Below are positions 34,914 to 44,133 of a DNA stretch of 64,000 nt, piece by piece. The notes beneath the pieces were generated by a model, which saw only the letters and a program-made list of their open reading frames with translations, ran no database searches and had not been told where the DNA came from. A program made the translations under genes and the position numbers. Within the stretch, counting starts at the first letter, position 1. Each line of letters begins with the position of its first letter. The DNA comes from an uncultured Gammaproteobacteria bacterium (GTDB lineage Bacteria > Pseudomonadota > Gammaproteobacteria > HK1): NCBI GenBank assembly GCA_958295835.1, contig OY282378.1, positions 1,567,001-1,631,000 of the forward strand, given 5' to 3'.

Positions 34914-35747
34914 TCAACTCTGAGCACCCCTTCCCATTCGTTGCGCCAATCTCTGCGCAAATGCGTTTGCGATGCGGCGCGAACCCTCTATCACCGGTGT
35001 TGATGCGTCTTGGAGCATTCGCAGCCCATCTTCGACATCGGCGGGCTGCGCTCCGAGAATGACTTTGGATTCCTGGCTTGCAGCGGGATCGTCCGGGGCT
35101 TGCAGGTCCAGAAATTCAACCTCAAGCCAATCGGGTGATTTGCCGGCAGCTACAGCCCAAAGTTCCGTGACACCCAGACGCCGATACCAGACCGGCTTGC
35201 CTTCGTCGGTGTGGGAGACGTTGATTTCCACGACCAGGTCGGGCGGTTGCCGTTCCGTAAAGGCATCTGCCTGCTCGTCTCCCAACGCATCGGCGCGGAT
35301 ACAGGCTTCGGCTGTCTCGCCGATATAGAAGGCGCAGTCGGCCTCCGCTCCTGCGCCTCGAGGCCCTTCCCGGTCCCGCCACCGGGTACCGCGCAACTGC
35401 TCCACGCGCAGCCCGCCGCCCTGAACTCCGCCGCCAAGCTCCTCCGCCACCTTGTCCAGCCGCACCGCGATGCGTTCGTGCAACCGGCTCGGGGCCATCA
35501 TCACCACAGTGCCCCTGACCGGATCGATGGAAACGCGACGGAATGGGAGGTCGGGATTGGGGAAATCCATAGCGGCCAACCGTGCGACCTCAGGCCGCGA
35601 CAGGCCGAAGGCTCGGATCAAGTGGGTCCCGTCCGGCGTCCGTTCCGAGCCGAACTTGGACAGGATGCTCCCTTCCCTGGCCGGCGGCGCGACGGCGGCC
35701 TCCAGCATATCCGTTGCCCAAGGCCAAGCCGTTGCGGTGGTGCTCAT
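34914..35747 (-). CDS. Uma2 family protein (PD-(D/E)XK nuclease fold)
   Basis: 277 residues from ATG 35747. The middle carries the Uma2/DUF820 landmarks: APSRLHERIAVRLDKVAEEL, EADCAFYIGE (acidic metal-binding residues) and RQPPDLVVEINVSHTDEG followed by KPVWYRRLGVTELWAV, the D-ExK-like core. The last 60 residues are a helical tail ending in FAQRLAQRMG. Uma2 proteins are predicted restriction-like endonucleases of unknown role that occur in many copies in some genomes. The gene sits between an ATPase-gene fragment and the intact ATPase gene, all in one direction. Confidence 0.85.
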   Translation of the reverse strand: MSTTATAWPWATDMLEAAVAPPAREGSILSKFGSERTPDGTHLIRAFGLSRPEVARLAAMDFPNPDLPFRRVSIDPVRGTVVMMAPSRLHERIAVRLDKVAEELGGGVQGGGLRVEQLRGTRWRDREGPRGAGAEADCAFYIGETAEACIRADALGDEQADAFTERQPPDLVVEINVSHTDEGKPVWYRRLGVTELWAVAAGKSPDWLEVEFLDLQAPDDPAASQESKVILGAQPADVEDGLRMLQDASTPVIEGSRRIANAFAQRLAQRMGRGAQS

Positions 35748-35993
35748 CCGAAGCCTCCCGTGTTGATCGGCTGCATTCGGCCCATCGAACGTGGTTGACC
35801 ATACCACCACGATATTCCGCCCGCTCCCCGGAGCGCCGGGTTGCTTCGGCTATTCCCGCCGGCGGTCTTCGACGCCGCGGGCGGCGGTGACGTCAGCGGG
35901 CGCGGTGGCGGTGAGGCCAGGCGCCCGGTCTTCGATGGCGGCTTCCCGGATCATCTCGTCTTCCGCGTGGTTCCACATTCGCCGGTCGATGCA

Positions 35994-37619
35994 CTACAGC
36001 GCCCAGACGGCCACCTCTTGGCCATCGCGCCTGCCCTCGCTTCCACCCGCCTCCCCGTGGCCATGTCGACGTTCTTCGGTACGCCGCCGCTCCTCGCCGC
36101 GGCGGTCGATCACCACCAGATGCCCTTCCTCCGCCCCGCACTTCTTCATGTACCCCAACGTTTGCTTCATGCCCTGCTCGATGGTCCATTCCAGGCTCTT
36201 GCGGTCCGTATCGCGCAGCACCTTGCACTCGACCACGAACCGCTCCCACAGGTCCGACGGCTGCCCCGCCTCCCGAGGCCACAGCACCAGCAGGTCCGTC
36301 CGTCCCCGCCCCAACCCGTACTCCCGCTCGATGCGTCCGCCCCCGTTCACCACCCGTTGCAGGTACGACTGCAAGATGAGCTGCGGACCGGCCTCGGGGT
36401 AGTCGCCCAAGTGGTCGAGCCAGTGCTCCGCGTGCTCGCCGAAGAACGTGCCGAACGCCGTCAGCAGCCTGTCCATGTTCAAGCCGCCATCGTCGTCCAC
36501 GTACCACGCCACCTGCACGTCCAGGCTGTCCTGCAACACGTAGCCCAGCTCCCGCGGCACCACCTCCGCGTAAATCGGGTTCGCCATGCGCGGCGGCGAG
36601 TCCGGCGCGAGCAACCCCAGGTCGCGCACGTACTCCAGGTCACGGGCCTGGTGCCGCACCTCGCCGCCGCTCAGGATGGGCTCGACGACCCGCCGCACCC
36701 GCGCCTCCTCCAGCTTGTGCGCCAACTGGTCCAGATGCGTGCGCCGCGAGAGAATGAGCTCCTCCCGGGCTGCGTAGACGTCATCCACTTCGATGGGACG
36801 CGAGCGGTCCCGCCCCGCCTTGTTGTCGAAACAGGCCCCGGCGCACAGCGCGTTCACCAGCCACGGCTGACCCCGCGTCTGCGTCCACACCGAATCCAGC
36901 GCCGACGACGAGAAGCGCTGGCCGGTCTCCTCCGTGTGCTGCGCCATCAGCGCCCGCGTCTCCGCTTCCGTGAAGTCCCCCATGCGAAGCGACTTCGCCG
37001 CGACGTTGAACGGACTGCCGCCGGCGATGACCTCGCCGGTGCTCGACCGGATGCGGTAGTCGCGGATGTCGCGCACCCCGCACAGCACCACGCTCTGCGG
37101 GAAGCCCCCGGGGCGTTGCTGGTAGCCGGCGCGGAGCTGGCGCAGCACCGAGAGCAGGGTGTCGCCGACCAGCGAGTCGATCTCGTCCACCAGCAGCACC
37201 AGCGGCACAGGGTTCGCCACGCACCAGCGGGCGAGCACCTGCCGCAAGGCGTTGTTGGCGCCTGCCTTGACGAGCGTGTCCGGCCAGATGCCTTCCAGGG
37301 AGTCGTCGCCGAGTAGCTCGGCGCTCATGGCCAGGCTGCTCAGGACGGCGCGCATGCCCTCCGCTACGTCGTCGCGCGCTACCTGGCCGACCTCGACGTT
37401 CACGTCCACGCACCGGAAGTTGCCCGCTTCACCGCTGTTGAGCAGGTCGCGCAGGGCGATCAGGGCGGAGGTCTTGCCGGTCTGGCGCGGCGCGTGCAGC
37501 ACGAAGTACTGCTTGGCCTGAATCAGGGCAAGGAGTTCATCCACGTCCACGCGGTCCAGGGGCGGGATGGCGTAGTGGTCGTCCAGGCGTACCGGTCCTG
37601 CGGTGTTGAAAAAGCGCAT
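35994..37619 (-). CDS. AAA-like ATPase with C-terminal PD-(D/E)XK nuclease-like domain
   Basis: 541 residues from ATG 37619. Walker A is APRQTGKTSALI (43-54) and Walker B PLVLLVDEIDSLVGD (about 142-156), followed by an arginine-rich sensor region CGVRDIRDYRI. The C-terminal 130 residues contain GRTDLLVLWP and FVVECKVL, the D-x(n)-ExK signature of PD-(D/E)XK nucleases, then GMKQTLGYMKKCG. This combination matches the AAA-ATPase-like/PDDEXK families found in many bacteria with unknown, possibly mobile-element or defence, roles. The longer start at 37703 has no supporting site. A partial copy lies at 34514-34880. Confidence 0.85.
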   Translation of the reverse strand: MRFFNTAGPVRLDDHYAIPPLDRVDVDELLALIQAKQYFVLHAPRQTGKTSALIALRDLLNSGEAGNFRCVDVNVEVGQVARDDVAEGMRAVLSSLAMSAELLGDDSLEGIWPDTLVKAGANNALRQVLARWCVANPVPLVLLVDEIDSLVGDTLLSVLRQLRAGYQQRPGGFPQSVVLCGVRDIRDYRIRSSTGEVIAGGSPFNVAAKSLRMGDFTEAETRALMAQHTEETGQRFSSSALDSVWTQTRGQPWLVNALCAGACFDNKAGRDRSRPIEVDDVYAAREELILSRRTHLDQLAHKLEEARVRRVVEPILSGGEVRHQARDLEYVRDLGLLAPDSPPRMANPIYAEVVPRELGYVLQDSLDVQVAWYVDDDGGLNMDRLLTAFGTFFGEHAEHWLDHLGDYPEAGPQLILQSYLQRVVNGGGRIEREYGLGRGRTDLLVLWPREAGQPSDLWERFVVECKVLRDTDRKSLEWTIEQGMKQTLGYMKKCGAEEGHLVVIDRRGEERRRTEERRHGHGEAGGSEGRRDGQEVAVWAL

Positions 37620-37703
37620 GGACCGATTATGGCACTTGCCACGCACCGTTGCGCCCGCGGCGTCGAGCCATACGCGCAGCGTCGTCACTTCCGGAGGCGC
37701 CAT

Positions 37704-38294
37704 GACGAAGCACGCCGGGAAGTTTCCCGACTGGGAGGCGATGTGCAGGAGCTCCTGCCAAGGTGGCGTGGTCGAGGGGGCGTGAACGCCGCTTGCGCAC
37801 GGGTGTCGGTGGACATGTTCGATCGTGTCCGCGGCAGCGCAAGGCAGCGCGGGCCGGGCAGCGCCGTTGCGCGGTCGAGGACGCTGATGCGGCGGGCCGG
37901 CTGTGGGAGGCGCGCCTGACGGACCTTCAGCGACTGCGGGATCTGCGCTGGTGGTGGCAGCGCTACGCGTTCCGGCTGGCGGTGCGCATCTGCTCGACGA
38001 TGCCGGTGAGCCGGCTCTGTTCCGGGGTCAGCCGGGTGATGTGCTTCTCGAAGGTCTCGCGGTCGGTTCGGGCTTCGGCGCGGAGGACCCGGATCTCTTC
38101 CTGCCAAGCGGTCCGATCGGCGAGGACTTCGGCGCGCACGGTTTGGATCTCGTTGCGGATGCTGATGGTGCTGGTGACGATGAGGAGAATCGGAGCCGGA
38201 CTCTACTGGACAGTACAAGACTGCACCGGAATCCGTATCCGGCGCCAACTACTTGTTTTATCGGGAAGAAACGGGCGGAAGTGCTTGATTTGGA
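37704..38294. other. Region between ATPase gene and tRNA-Phe, with one relic
   Basis: No intact gene. The only protein-like segment is the coiled-coil relic described separately; long frames on both strands here are antisense or compositional. Confidence 0.45.
37963..38202 (-). pseudogene. Coiled-coil protein fragment without a start
   Basis: An 80-codon open segment on the minus strand reads TISIRNEIQTVRAEVLADRT then WQEEIRVLRAEARTDRETFE and ends GIVEQMRTASRNA before TAG at 37963. An in-frame TAG at 38203-38205 closes it upstream and no ATG precedes the coiled coil. It looks like the C-terminal part of a lost gene. Confidence 0.45.
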
Positions 38295-38370
<76 letters not shown>

Positions 38371-38518
38371 GCGCTGTGGGAGCCGGGAGTGAACCCGGAA
38401 GGGACACGTATTAAATCGACCGTGGGCCAGGGGGTCAAGAGACAGCGACAGCGCGCGCAGAGACAGCGCGTGGACAGTGTCTCCGATGCCGTTGACCGCT
38501 CATGCGCCGGGCGGCCCC

Positions 38519-39151
38519 TCATTGCCGCTCGCGCTGCTCCGGGCTCTCCGCGGCGATTGCGGCCCGGTATGCACCGCGTGCGGAAAGGCGCCTCCAATAG
38601 GCGCCCGCGTGCTCCGGCAGCGATTCGTCCGGCAGGAGACGCTCGTAAGCCCGCAAGGTATAACCCATCATGATGTCGGCGGCGGTGAAGCTACCGACCA
38701 GGTAGTCCTTCCCGCGCATTTCCCGATCGAGCGCATCGGCGCAAAGCCGGGTCCGGGCCTTCATCTCCTCGATGACCTCCGGGATCGCACGGTCCGCAAA
38801 CACGCGCCGGTGGTTGACGATCTCACCGAGCGGACGCGCGAACGTCGCCTCCGCAAACCAGCTCCATTGCATGTAGAGGGAGTGCTCGATGGTGCCGCGC
38901 GCGGGCTCGAGACGGCCCCCTCCATGACGGTCGAGCACGTGCTGCACCATGGCCCCGGACTCGAACATGGTGAGTTCGCCGTCGGTCATCACCGGCACCT
39001 TCCCTACCGGATTCATGGCCCGCCATTCGGCGCTCGCGCGGTAGAGCCCGGAGAAGTCGACGAAGACGACTTCACAGGGGATGCCGAGCTCCTCGCAGAG
39101 CCAGATGATGCGGAAGCCGCGGGTTGCGGGGAAATGATGGATTCGCAGCAT
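38519..39151 (-). CDS. Glutathione S-transferase family protein
   Basis: 210 residues. The N-terminal thioredoxin-like domain starts LRIHHFPATRGFRIIWLCEE, with NPVGKVPVMTDGELTMFESG containing the cis-proline and the glutathione-binding ES pair. The C-terminal all-helical domain has YLVGSFTAADIMMGYTL, a typical GST N-capping and hydrophobic staple motif. The family conjugates glutathione to electrophiles or acts as a peroxidase. The catalytic residue class (Ser or Tyr) is unclear. It lies 44 bases downstream of the deacetylase gene in the same direction, so the two may be cotranscribed. Confidence 0.93.
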   Translation of the reverse strand: MLRIHHFPATRGFRIIWLCEELGIPCEVVFVDFSGLYRASAEWRAMNPVGKVPVMTDGELTMFESGAMVQHVLDRHGGGRLEPARGTIEHSLYMQWSWFAEATFARPLGEIVNHRRVFADRAIPEVIEEMKARTRLCADALDREMRGKDYLVGSFTAADIMMGYTLRAYERLLPDESLPEHAGAYWRRLSARGAYRAAIAAESPEQRERQ

Positions 39152-39195
39152 GGAATGGGCTCGGGTGGGTTGACGAATCGACTACCGAGGGCTCG

Positions 39196-40347
39196 TCAGC
39201 GTGAGAGATCGTCCATGAGCCGGCGCAGGAAGCGCTCGCACTGGTCGATCTGGTCGAGCTCGATGTACTCGTTCGGCTGATGGGCCTGATCGATGGAGCC
39301 GGGGCCGCAGACGACGGTCGAGAATCCCGCCTCCTGAAACTGCCCCGCCTCCGCCGCGTAGGCCGCCGCATGGACGCCGTTGTCGCCGGTGATCGCGCGG
39401 ACGATGCGCTCGGCCTCCCCGTTCTCCTCCGGGCCGAAGGCGGGCGCCTGGTTGAGCATCCGGGTCTCGATGCCCGCTTGCGACGCGACGCTCCGCATAC
39501 CGGGAAGCACCTCGGATTCGCACCAGGCGTCGAAGCGATCCACGTGGATCATCGGATCGTCTTCGGGGATGTGCCGGATGTCCCAGACGAAGCAGCAGCG
39601 ACGGCTGATGATGTTCGCGGCGGTACCCCCCTCGATCATCCCGACGTGGATGGTCGTGAACGGCGGCTCGAAGGGCAGGGCCGAGGGATGAGCGACCGCG
39701 GCGCGCGCCATCTCATCAAGCTTCGAGACGAGCCGCGCCGCGGTCATTACCGCGCTCACCCCGCGATGGGTCAGGCTCGAATGGGCCTCGTGGCCGGTGA
39801 CCACGGTCTCCATCACCGTGATCCCCTTGTGCGCGGTCATCACCTTCATCGACGTCGGCTCCCCGACGACGACCGCGGCGGGCCGTGGCACCTCGGCCGC
39901 GATCTCCGCGATCATCGCGGGTGCGCCGAGGCAGCCCACCTCTTCATCGTACGAGAGGGCGAGGTGGATCGGGCGTTTCAGCCCGCGCGCGAGCATGTCG
40001 GGGACCAGCGCGAGCGCGAGCGCGGAAAAGCTCTTCATGTCCGCGGTGCCCCGCCCGTAGAGGCGGCCGTTGCGCTCGACGACCTCGAACGGGTCGGTAT
40101 CCCACGGCTGCCCGTCGATCGGCACCACGTCGGTATGCCCCGAGAGCACGACCCCGCCTTCGGCGTGCGGTCCGATGGTGGCGTAGAGGTTCGCCTTGGT
40201 GGAGTCCTCGTTCGGCACGAGGCGCGATTCCACGCCGCACCCGGCGAGGTAGTCGCGCACGAAGTGGATCAGGTCGAGGTTGGAATCGCGCGAGACGGTG
40301 GGAAAGCCGACCAGGGTCTCGATCATCTCTCGGGGGGAGTGGGTCAC
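39196..40347 (-). CDS. argE: Acetylornithine deacetylase (M20 metallopeptidase family)
   Basis: 383 residues from GTG 40347, chosen because AGGGAG lies 8 bases upstream; ATG 40326 would remove the first seven residues. The M20 zinc site is visible in VVLSGHTDVVP (His, Asp), GRGTADMKSFSA (bridging Asp), SYDEEVGCLG (Glu pair, general base) and VVGEPTS. The C-terminal His lies in the region with GPGSIDQAHQPNEY. ArgE removes the acetyl group of N-acetylornithine in arginine synthesis; other M20 amidohydrolases are close, but the GPGSIDQAHQPNEYI block is typical of ArgE. No other arg genes are adjacent. Confidence 0.88.
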   Translation of the reverse strand: MTHSPREMIETLVGFPTVSRDSNLDLIHFVRDYLAGCGVESRLVPNEDSTKANLYATIGPHAEGGVVLSGHTDVVPIDGQPWDTDPFEVVERNGRLYGRGTADMKSFSALALALVPDMLARGLKRPIHLALSYDEEVGCLGAPAMIAEIAAEVPRPAAVVVGEPTSMKVMTAHKGITVMETVVTGHEAHSSLTHRGVSAVMTAARLVSKLDEMARAAVAHPSALPFEPPFTTIHVGMIEGGTAANIISRRCCFVWDIRHIPEDDPMIHVDRFDAWCESEVLPGMRSVASQAGIETRMLNQAPAFGPEENGEAERIVRAITGDNGVHAAAYAAEAGQFQEAGFSTVVCGPGSIDQAHQPNEYIELDQIDQCERFLRRLMDDLSR

Positions 40348-40459
40348 GTCGTCGGGCTCCCTGAGCTGATGAACGGCGGTTCGTTCGGGTCGCGGCTCCA
40401 CCGTTCCATGATGATTGCTCCGATCCTCGTTCGTCCCGTCGCGATTGCCGGAAAACCGC

Positions 40460-40990
40460 TCATCTCTCGAGTTGCCTTATGTCCTGTTCGATGTTGTGCA
40501 AATCCATGAAGCCGTCGGCCTGTCGCTTGAGCTCGGAGGCCAGGATCTGCTCGGTGCTGATGATCGACACTCTGACACCGCGTCGCTGAACCGCTTCCAC
40601 GAGCCTGCGGAAGTCGCCGTCTCCTGAACAGAGGATCGCATGGTCGACGTACGGCGCCATGTCCAGCATGTCTATTGCAATCTCTATGTCCATGTTGCCT
40701 TTCATGATCTGTCCGCCGGCGGTGTCCTGAAAGACCTTTGCCGGCTTCGTAATCACGGTATAACCGTTGAAGCCGAGCCAATCCGTGAGTCGACGCAGAA
40801 AGTCGAGCCTCTCATCGGTCCGATCGTCCATGAGTGCCGTGTAATAGTATGCGCGCAGGAAGCGGGATCGGCTCCGAAAAAACTCCAGCAGCCTTGTATA
40901 GTCAACTTTTATCCCGACGTCACGAATGGATGAATAAAAGTTCGGGCCGTCGATGAACAGGGCCGTGCGTTCGTTGAGGTTCAGGATCAT
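40460..40990 (-). CDS. NYN domain protein (LabA/DUF88 family)
   Basis: 176 residues from ATG 40990, with AGGGAG 7 bases upstream; ATG 40996 is an alternative too close to that site. The PIN-like NYN fold is evident: ALFIDGPNFYSSIR (first acidic residue), KGNMDIEIAIDMLDMA and ILCSGDGDFRRLVEAVQRRG, giving the conserved acidic residues of a metal-dependent ribonuclease. LabA-type proteins are predicted RNases or regulators. It stands alone, divergent from the alcohol dehydrogenase gene. Substrate unknown. Confidence 0.88.
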   Translation of the reverse strand: MILNLNERTALFIDGPNFYSSIRDVGIKVDYTRLLEFFRSRSRFLRAYYYTALMDDRTDERLDFLRRLTDWLGFNGYTVITKPAKVFQDTAGGQIMKGNMDIEIAIDMLDMAPYVDHAILCSGDGDFRRLVEAVQRRGVRVSIISTEQILASELKRQADGFMDLHNIEQDIRQLER

Positions 40991-41433
40991 TCGCATTCTC
41001 CCTGGGAGGTCGAAGTCGTCCGTCCTCGGTGCATGGTCATGGTCACGGACGGAGACCGGGTGGCTGAACGGCTCCGGGAGAGCCGGCGCAGCCCGATGGT
41101 AGCGGATTCGTGGCCGGCCGGCCCGGATCGAGTGCGAGCGGATCCGCCGCACCGTCGCCCGGGGCGCGGACGCATCGGATGTCGCAGCATGACAAGGCCG
41201 GTCTGCCGGCGGCCGCGCAATGCACCGGATCATGGCCCGCGGCAGACGCAGTGCCGCCGTTGCCGCCGCGTGAAGAATCCCCGTCGAGCCGTGCAGGCGC
41301 GTACCCCCTCCCATACACTGGGAGCCTGATCGCCTTTCCCGACCCGATGCAGCCGGAGTCGGGAACCTGCTCATCGACAGCTTCGACGCTTCGTACAAGA
41401 TCCCACGGGAAGAAAAGACTCCAAGGAGAGGCC

Positions 41434-42564
41434 ATGCCCTCGGACACGATCGAGATACAGGCCGCGGTATGCCGCGGGTTCGGCGAGCCGCTGTCGATCG
41501 AGACGCTGAGGCTCGACCCGCCGGAGGGGGGCGAAGTCCGCGTGAAGGTGCTCGCCAGCTCGATCTGCCACTCGGACATCATCTACATGGACGGCGGATG
41601 GGGAGGGGATCTACCGGCGGTGTTCGGGCACGAGGTCGCCGGAGTGGTGACCGACACCGGTCCTGCCGTGCCGTCCGCCGACATCCGCGTGGGAGATCGG
41701 GTTCTGGTCTCTCTGCTGCGCTCATGCGGGCGCTGTGAATGCTGCGAGGCCGGCATCCCCACGCAATGCAGGGCCGAATACTCCATCGATTCGGCGCCGC
41801 GCCTGGCCGATGGGGCAGGCCGGCGGGTACGGGCCGGGCTGCGCGTGGGCGGATTCGCCGAGGGCGTCGTCGTCGATTCGTCGCAGGTGGTGAAGATCCC
41901 CGCGCACGTCGCCGACGAGGCTGCCTGCCTGATCTCCTGCGGAGTCATGACCGGCTTCGGCGCGGCGATCAATACCGCGAAGGTGCAGGTGGGCGACTCC
42001 GTCGCGGTCATCGGCTGCGGAGGTGTCGGGCTCAACTGCGTCCAGGGGGCTGCGCTCGCGGGAGCCCTTCCGCTGGTGGCGGTCGACGTGACCGACGACA
42101 AGCTGGAGCAGGCCAGGGCATTCGGCGCGACGGAGACGATCAACGCCGCGAAGGGGGATGTTGCCGAAAGGGCGCCGGCGCTGACCGATGGACGTGGATT
42201 CGACGTGGTGATGACGGCGGTCGGCAGCGCACGCACCATCGAGGAGGCGCTCCCGCTGCTCGCGCCCGACGGGGTGCTGGTGGCGGTCGGGATGCCGCCC
42301 GGCGCTGAACGCGTCGCATTGAACGCGACCAGGCTTGCGCACTACGGCCAGAGCATTCTGGGCTGCAAGATGGGGGGCGCACGGCTCCGGATCGACGCGC
42401 CGAAGCTGTTTCGCCTGTACCGGAGCGGACGACTCAAGCTCGACGAGCTGGTCTCCTCGCGCCGGCCGCTCGGCGAGATCAACGCATCGATCGAGCTTTC
42501 ACGGCGCTCCCGGAACCTGCGTCACGTGATCGTGTTTCCCGACCGGCCCGATGCCGCCGCGTAG
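41434..42564 (+). CDS. Zinc-dependent alcohol dehydrogenase (class III-like)
   Basis: 376 residues from ATG 41434, with AAGGAGAG 4 bases upstream. The catalytic zinc site is in SSICHSDIIYM and VFGHEVAGVV; the structural zinc cysteines are in SCGRCECCEAGIPTQC. The NAD-binding fold has AVIGCGGVGLNCVQGA. The layout matches the family of S-(hydroxymethyl)glutathione/aryl-alcohol dehydrogenases, oxidising an alcohol with NAD. There is no formaldehyde operon nearby, so the substrate is open. Preceding in-frame codons back to 41110 show no homology. Confidence 0.93.
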   Translation: MPSDTIEIQAAVCRGFGEPLSIETLRLDPPEGGEVRVKVLASSICHSDIIYMDGGWGGDLPAVFGHEVAGVVTDTGPAVPSADIRVGDRVLVSLLRSCGRCECCEAGIPTQCRAEYSIDSAPRLADGAGRRVRAGLRVGGFAEGVVVDSSQVVKIPAHVADEAACLISCGVMTGFGAAINTAKVQVGDSVAVIGCGGVGLNCVQGAALAGALPLVAVDVTDDKLEQARAFGATETINAAKGDVAERAPALTDGRGFDVVMTAVGSARTIEEALPLLAPDGVLVAVGMPPGAERVALNATRLAHYGQSILGCKMGGARLRIDAPKLFRLYRSGRLKLDELVSSRRPLGEINASIELSRRSRNLRHVIVFPDRPDAAA

Positions 42565-42770
42565 CCCGTGTTCCGATCGAAAGTGCTTCGAATGCTCGCG
42601 TTCGCTGTCGCTGGCCAATGCCGCGTCCACGATCATGGCCTCCGGCGATTCGGCGAATCCGGGCACGTTGAACGGGAAGCCTTCCGAAACCCCGATGCCC
42701 CGCGACGACAGCAGAACGCACGTCTCTCCCGAGACACCCGATACACGCCTCCCTCCGGCACGTGAATCTC
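42565..42770 (-). pseudogene. Uma2 family gene remnant
   Basis: On the minus strand two blocks in different frames resemble the Uma2 gene at 53425-54438: EIHVPEGGVYRVSRE (compare [16 protein letters not shown] there) and LLSSRGIGVSEGFPFNVPGF with AESPEAMIVDAALASDSERE (compare [20 protein letters not shown]). The roughly 85 residues between these blocks in the intact gene are missing, and so is everything upstream. Confidence 0.75.
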
Positions 42771-42794
42771 AGCCCCGCGCGCCGGCGGTTCGGT

Positions 42795-43886
42795 TCAGTC
42801 CGCAGCCTCGCTCATGGGTCCGGGAAGCGGGACGCCGACGGCCGACAGGGGGCCGAGCTCCCTTTCGACCATCGGCTCGATGTCGGTCATGAGCCTCTCC
42901 ATCGTGACGAGCGCCTGACGGTGCGAGGACGCGCCGACCTGGAAGTGGAACATCATGTGCGAGGGCTGCGCGGCGCGAATCTCGCCGCACAACCGCTCGG
43001 CGATCGTCTCGCAGTCGCCGACCAGCAGGTTGTCCGCCATCTGCTCCATCGGGATCTCGTTCACCATGGGGACCTCGTTCATCATCGCGCCGTCCATCAC
43101 CTCGGCACGGCGCCGGAGCGCGGACGCGAGCCGCATCTGGTGGCGCGCGTTGTCCACGTATTCGAGGGATTCCGCGCGTGAAGCGGTCACGCACATGAAG
43201 CGCTGGATCCCGATCGGCGCGCTGCCGGGCGTGAAGCCTTCGAGCTCGTAGGCACGGTCGATGCGCGCTCGCATCTCGCGGAGGTACTCCGCGCCGCCCC
43301 AGCGTCCGGTGAACATCGGAACGTAGCCGCGGCGAGCGCACAGCCGATGGCCGGCCTCGCCGTCACCGGCGAGCCAGATGGGTGGAATGTCGCCGACCGG
43401 CCGTGCGCTGATGTGGGTGGACGGTATCGTGTAGTGCTCGCCGTGGTGGCTGAACGTCTCCGACGTGAACGCGGCGTGCAGCATGTCGAGGAATTCCTCG
43501 AGCAGCGAGCGCGCCTTCGCAATGTCCACGCCGAAGCGTTCGAACTCATAGGGCTGGTAGCCCGAGCCCATCCCGAGCACGAGGCGGCCGCCGGCGAGAC
43601 AGTCGACCATCCCGATCTCCGCGAGCACGCGGGCCGGCTCGTAGAGCGGCGCCACGATCACGGCGGGCGCGAGCTTGATGCGTTCGGTCACCGCGGCGCA
43701 GTGCGCGGCCATGAGAAGCGGCGAGGGGCAGATGCAGTAGTTCGAGAAATGATGTTCCGCGAACCACGCGATTGCGAGCCCGACCGCGTCGGCCTGGCGT
43801 ACCTGCTCGACGTGCTCCTCGAAGACCTTGCGCGGCGGAGTCCCGCGCTCGCGATATCCCATCAAGCCGAAGTATCCGAAATCCAT
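42795..43886 (-). CDS. LLM class flavin-dependent oxidoreductase (luciferase-like)
   Basis: 363 residues from ATG 43886. The fold begins MDFGYFGLMGYRERG, followed by VGLAIAWFAEHHFSNYCICP, a hallmark of bacterial-luciferase-like monooxygenases, and LAGGRLVLGMGSGYQPYEFE. These TIM-barrel enzymes use FMNH2 or F420 to oxygenate or oxidise a substrate. A reductase partner is not adjacent. The gene is divergent from the CitE-like lyase gene, with a REP-like hairpin in between. Substrate unknown. Confidence 0.92.
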   Translation of the reverse strand: MDFGYFGLMGYRERGTPPRKVFEEHVEQVRQADAVGLAIAWFAEHHFSNYCICPSPLLMAAHCAAVTERIKLAPAVIVAPLYEPARVLAEIGMVDCLAGGRLVLGMGSGYQPYEFERFGVDIAKARSLLEEFLDMLHAAFTSETFSHHGEHYTIPSTHISARPVGDIPPIWLAGDGEAGHRLCARRGYVPMFTGRWGGAEYLREMRARIDRAYELEGFTPGSAPIGIQRFMCVTASRAESLEYVDNARHQMRLASALRRRAEVMDGAMMNEVPMVNEIPMEQMADNLLVGDCETIAERLCGEIRAAQPSHMMFHFQVGASSHRQALVTMERLMTDIEPMVERELGPLSAVGVPLPGPMSEAAD

Positions 43887-44038
43887 TGCTCGCCTCCATC
43901 GAGATCTTCGTCCCTGGTCCGGGAAATCGTGTGCGAACGACGAAGAATCGTTCGTGATTTCCGAATTGCCGCTGCCCGCATTCACCGGCGAAGGCTCCGC
44001 GGGGTGACGGGTAACGGCGTCCACTGTATTTTCCGTCA

Positions 44039-44058
44039 TTTCCCGCGGAAGCGGGAAT
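44039..44058. repeat. REP-like inverted repeat
   Basis: TTTCCCGCGGAAGCGGGAAT forms a 7-bp stem (TTCCCGC with GCGGGAA) around GGAA. It resembles the widespread extragenic palindromes with core TTCCCGCGAAAGCGGGAA seen in many proteobacteria. Only one copy is seen in the window. Confidence 0.5.
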
Positions 44059-44133
44059 CCGTCGGCTTTCGTCACGACCGACGAGGAACGACGACAACCT
44101 GAAGACCCAGCCCGAGCGAAAGGCAGGCACACC

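Noticed and set aside
44039..44058. Rho-independent terminator for the flavin oxidoreductase or lyase gene
   Set aside because: It lies in the shared upstream region of two divergent genes and has no T-run; a REP-like palindrome fits better.
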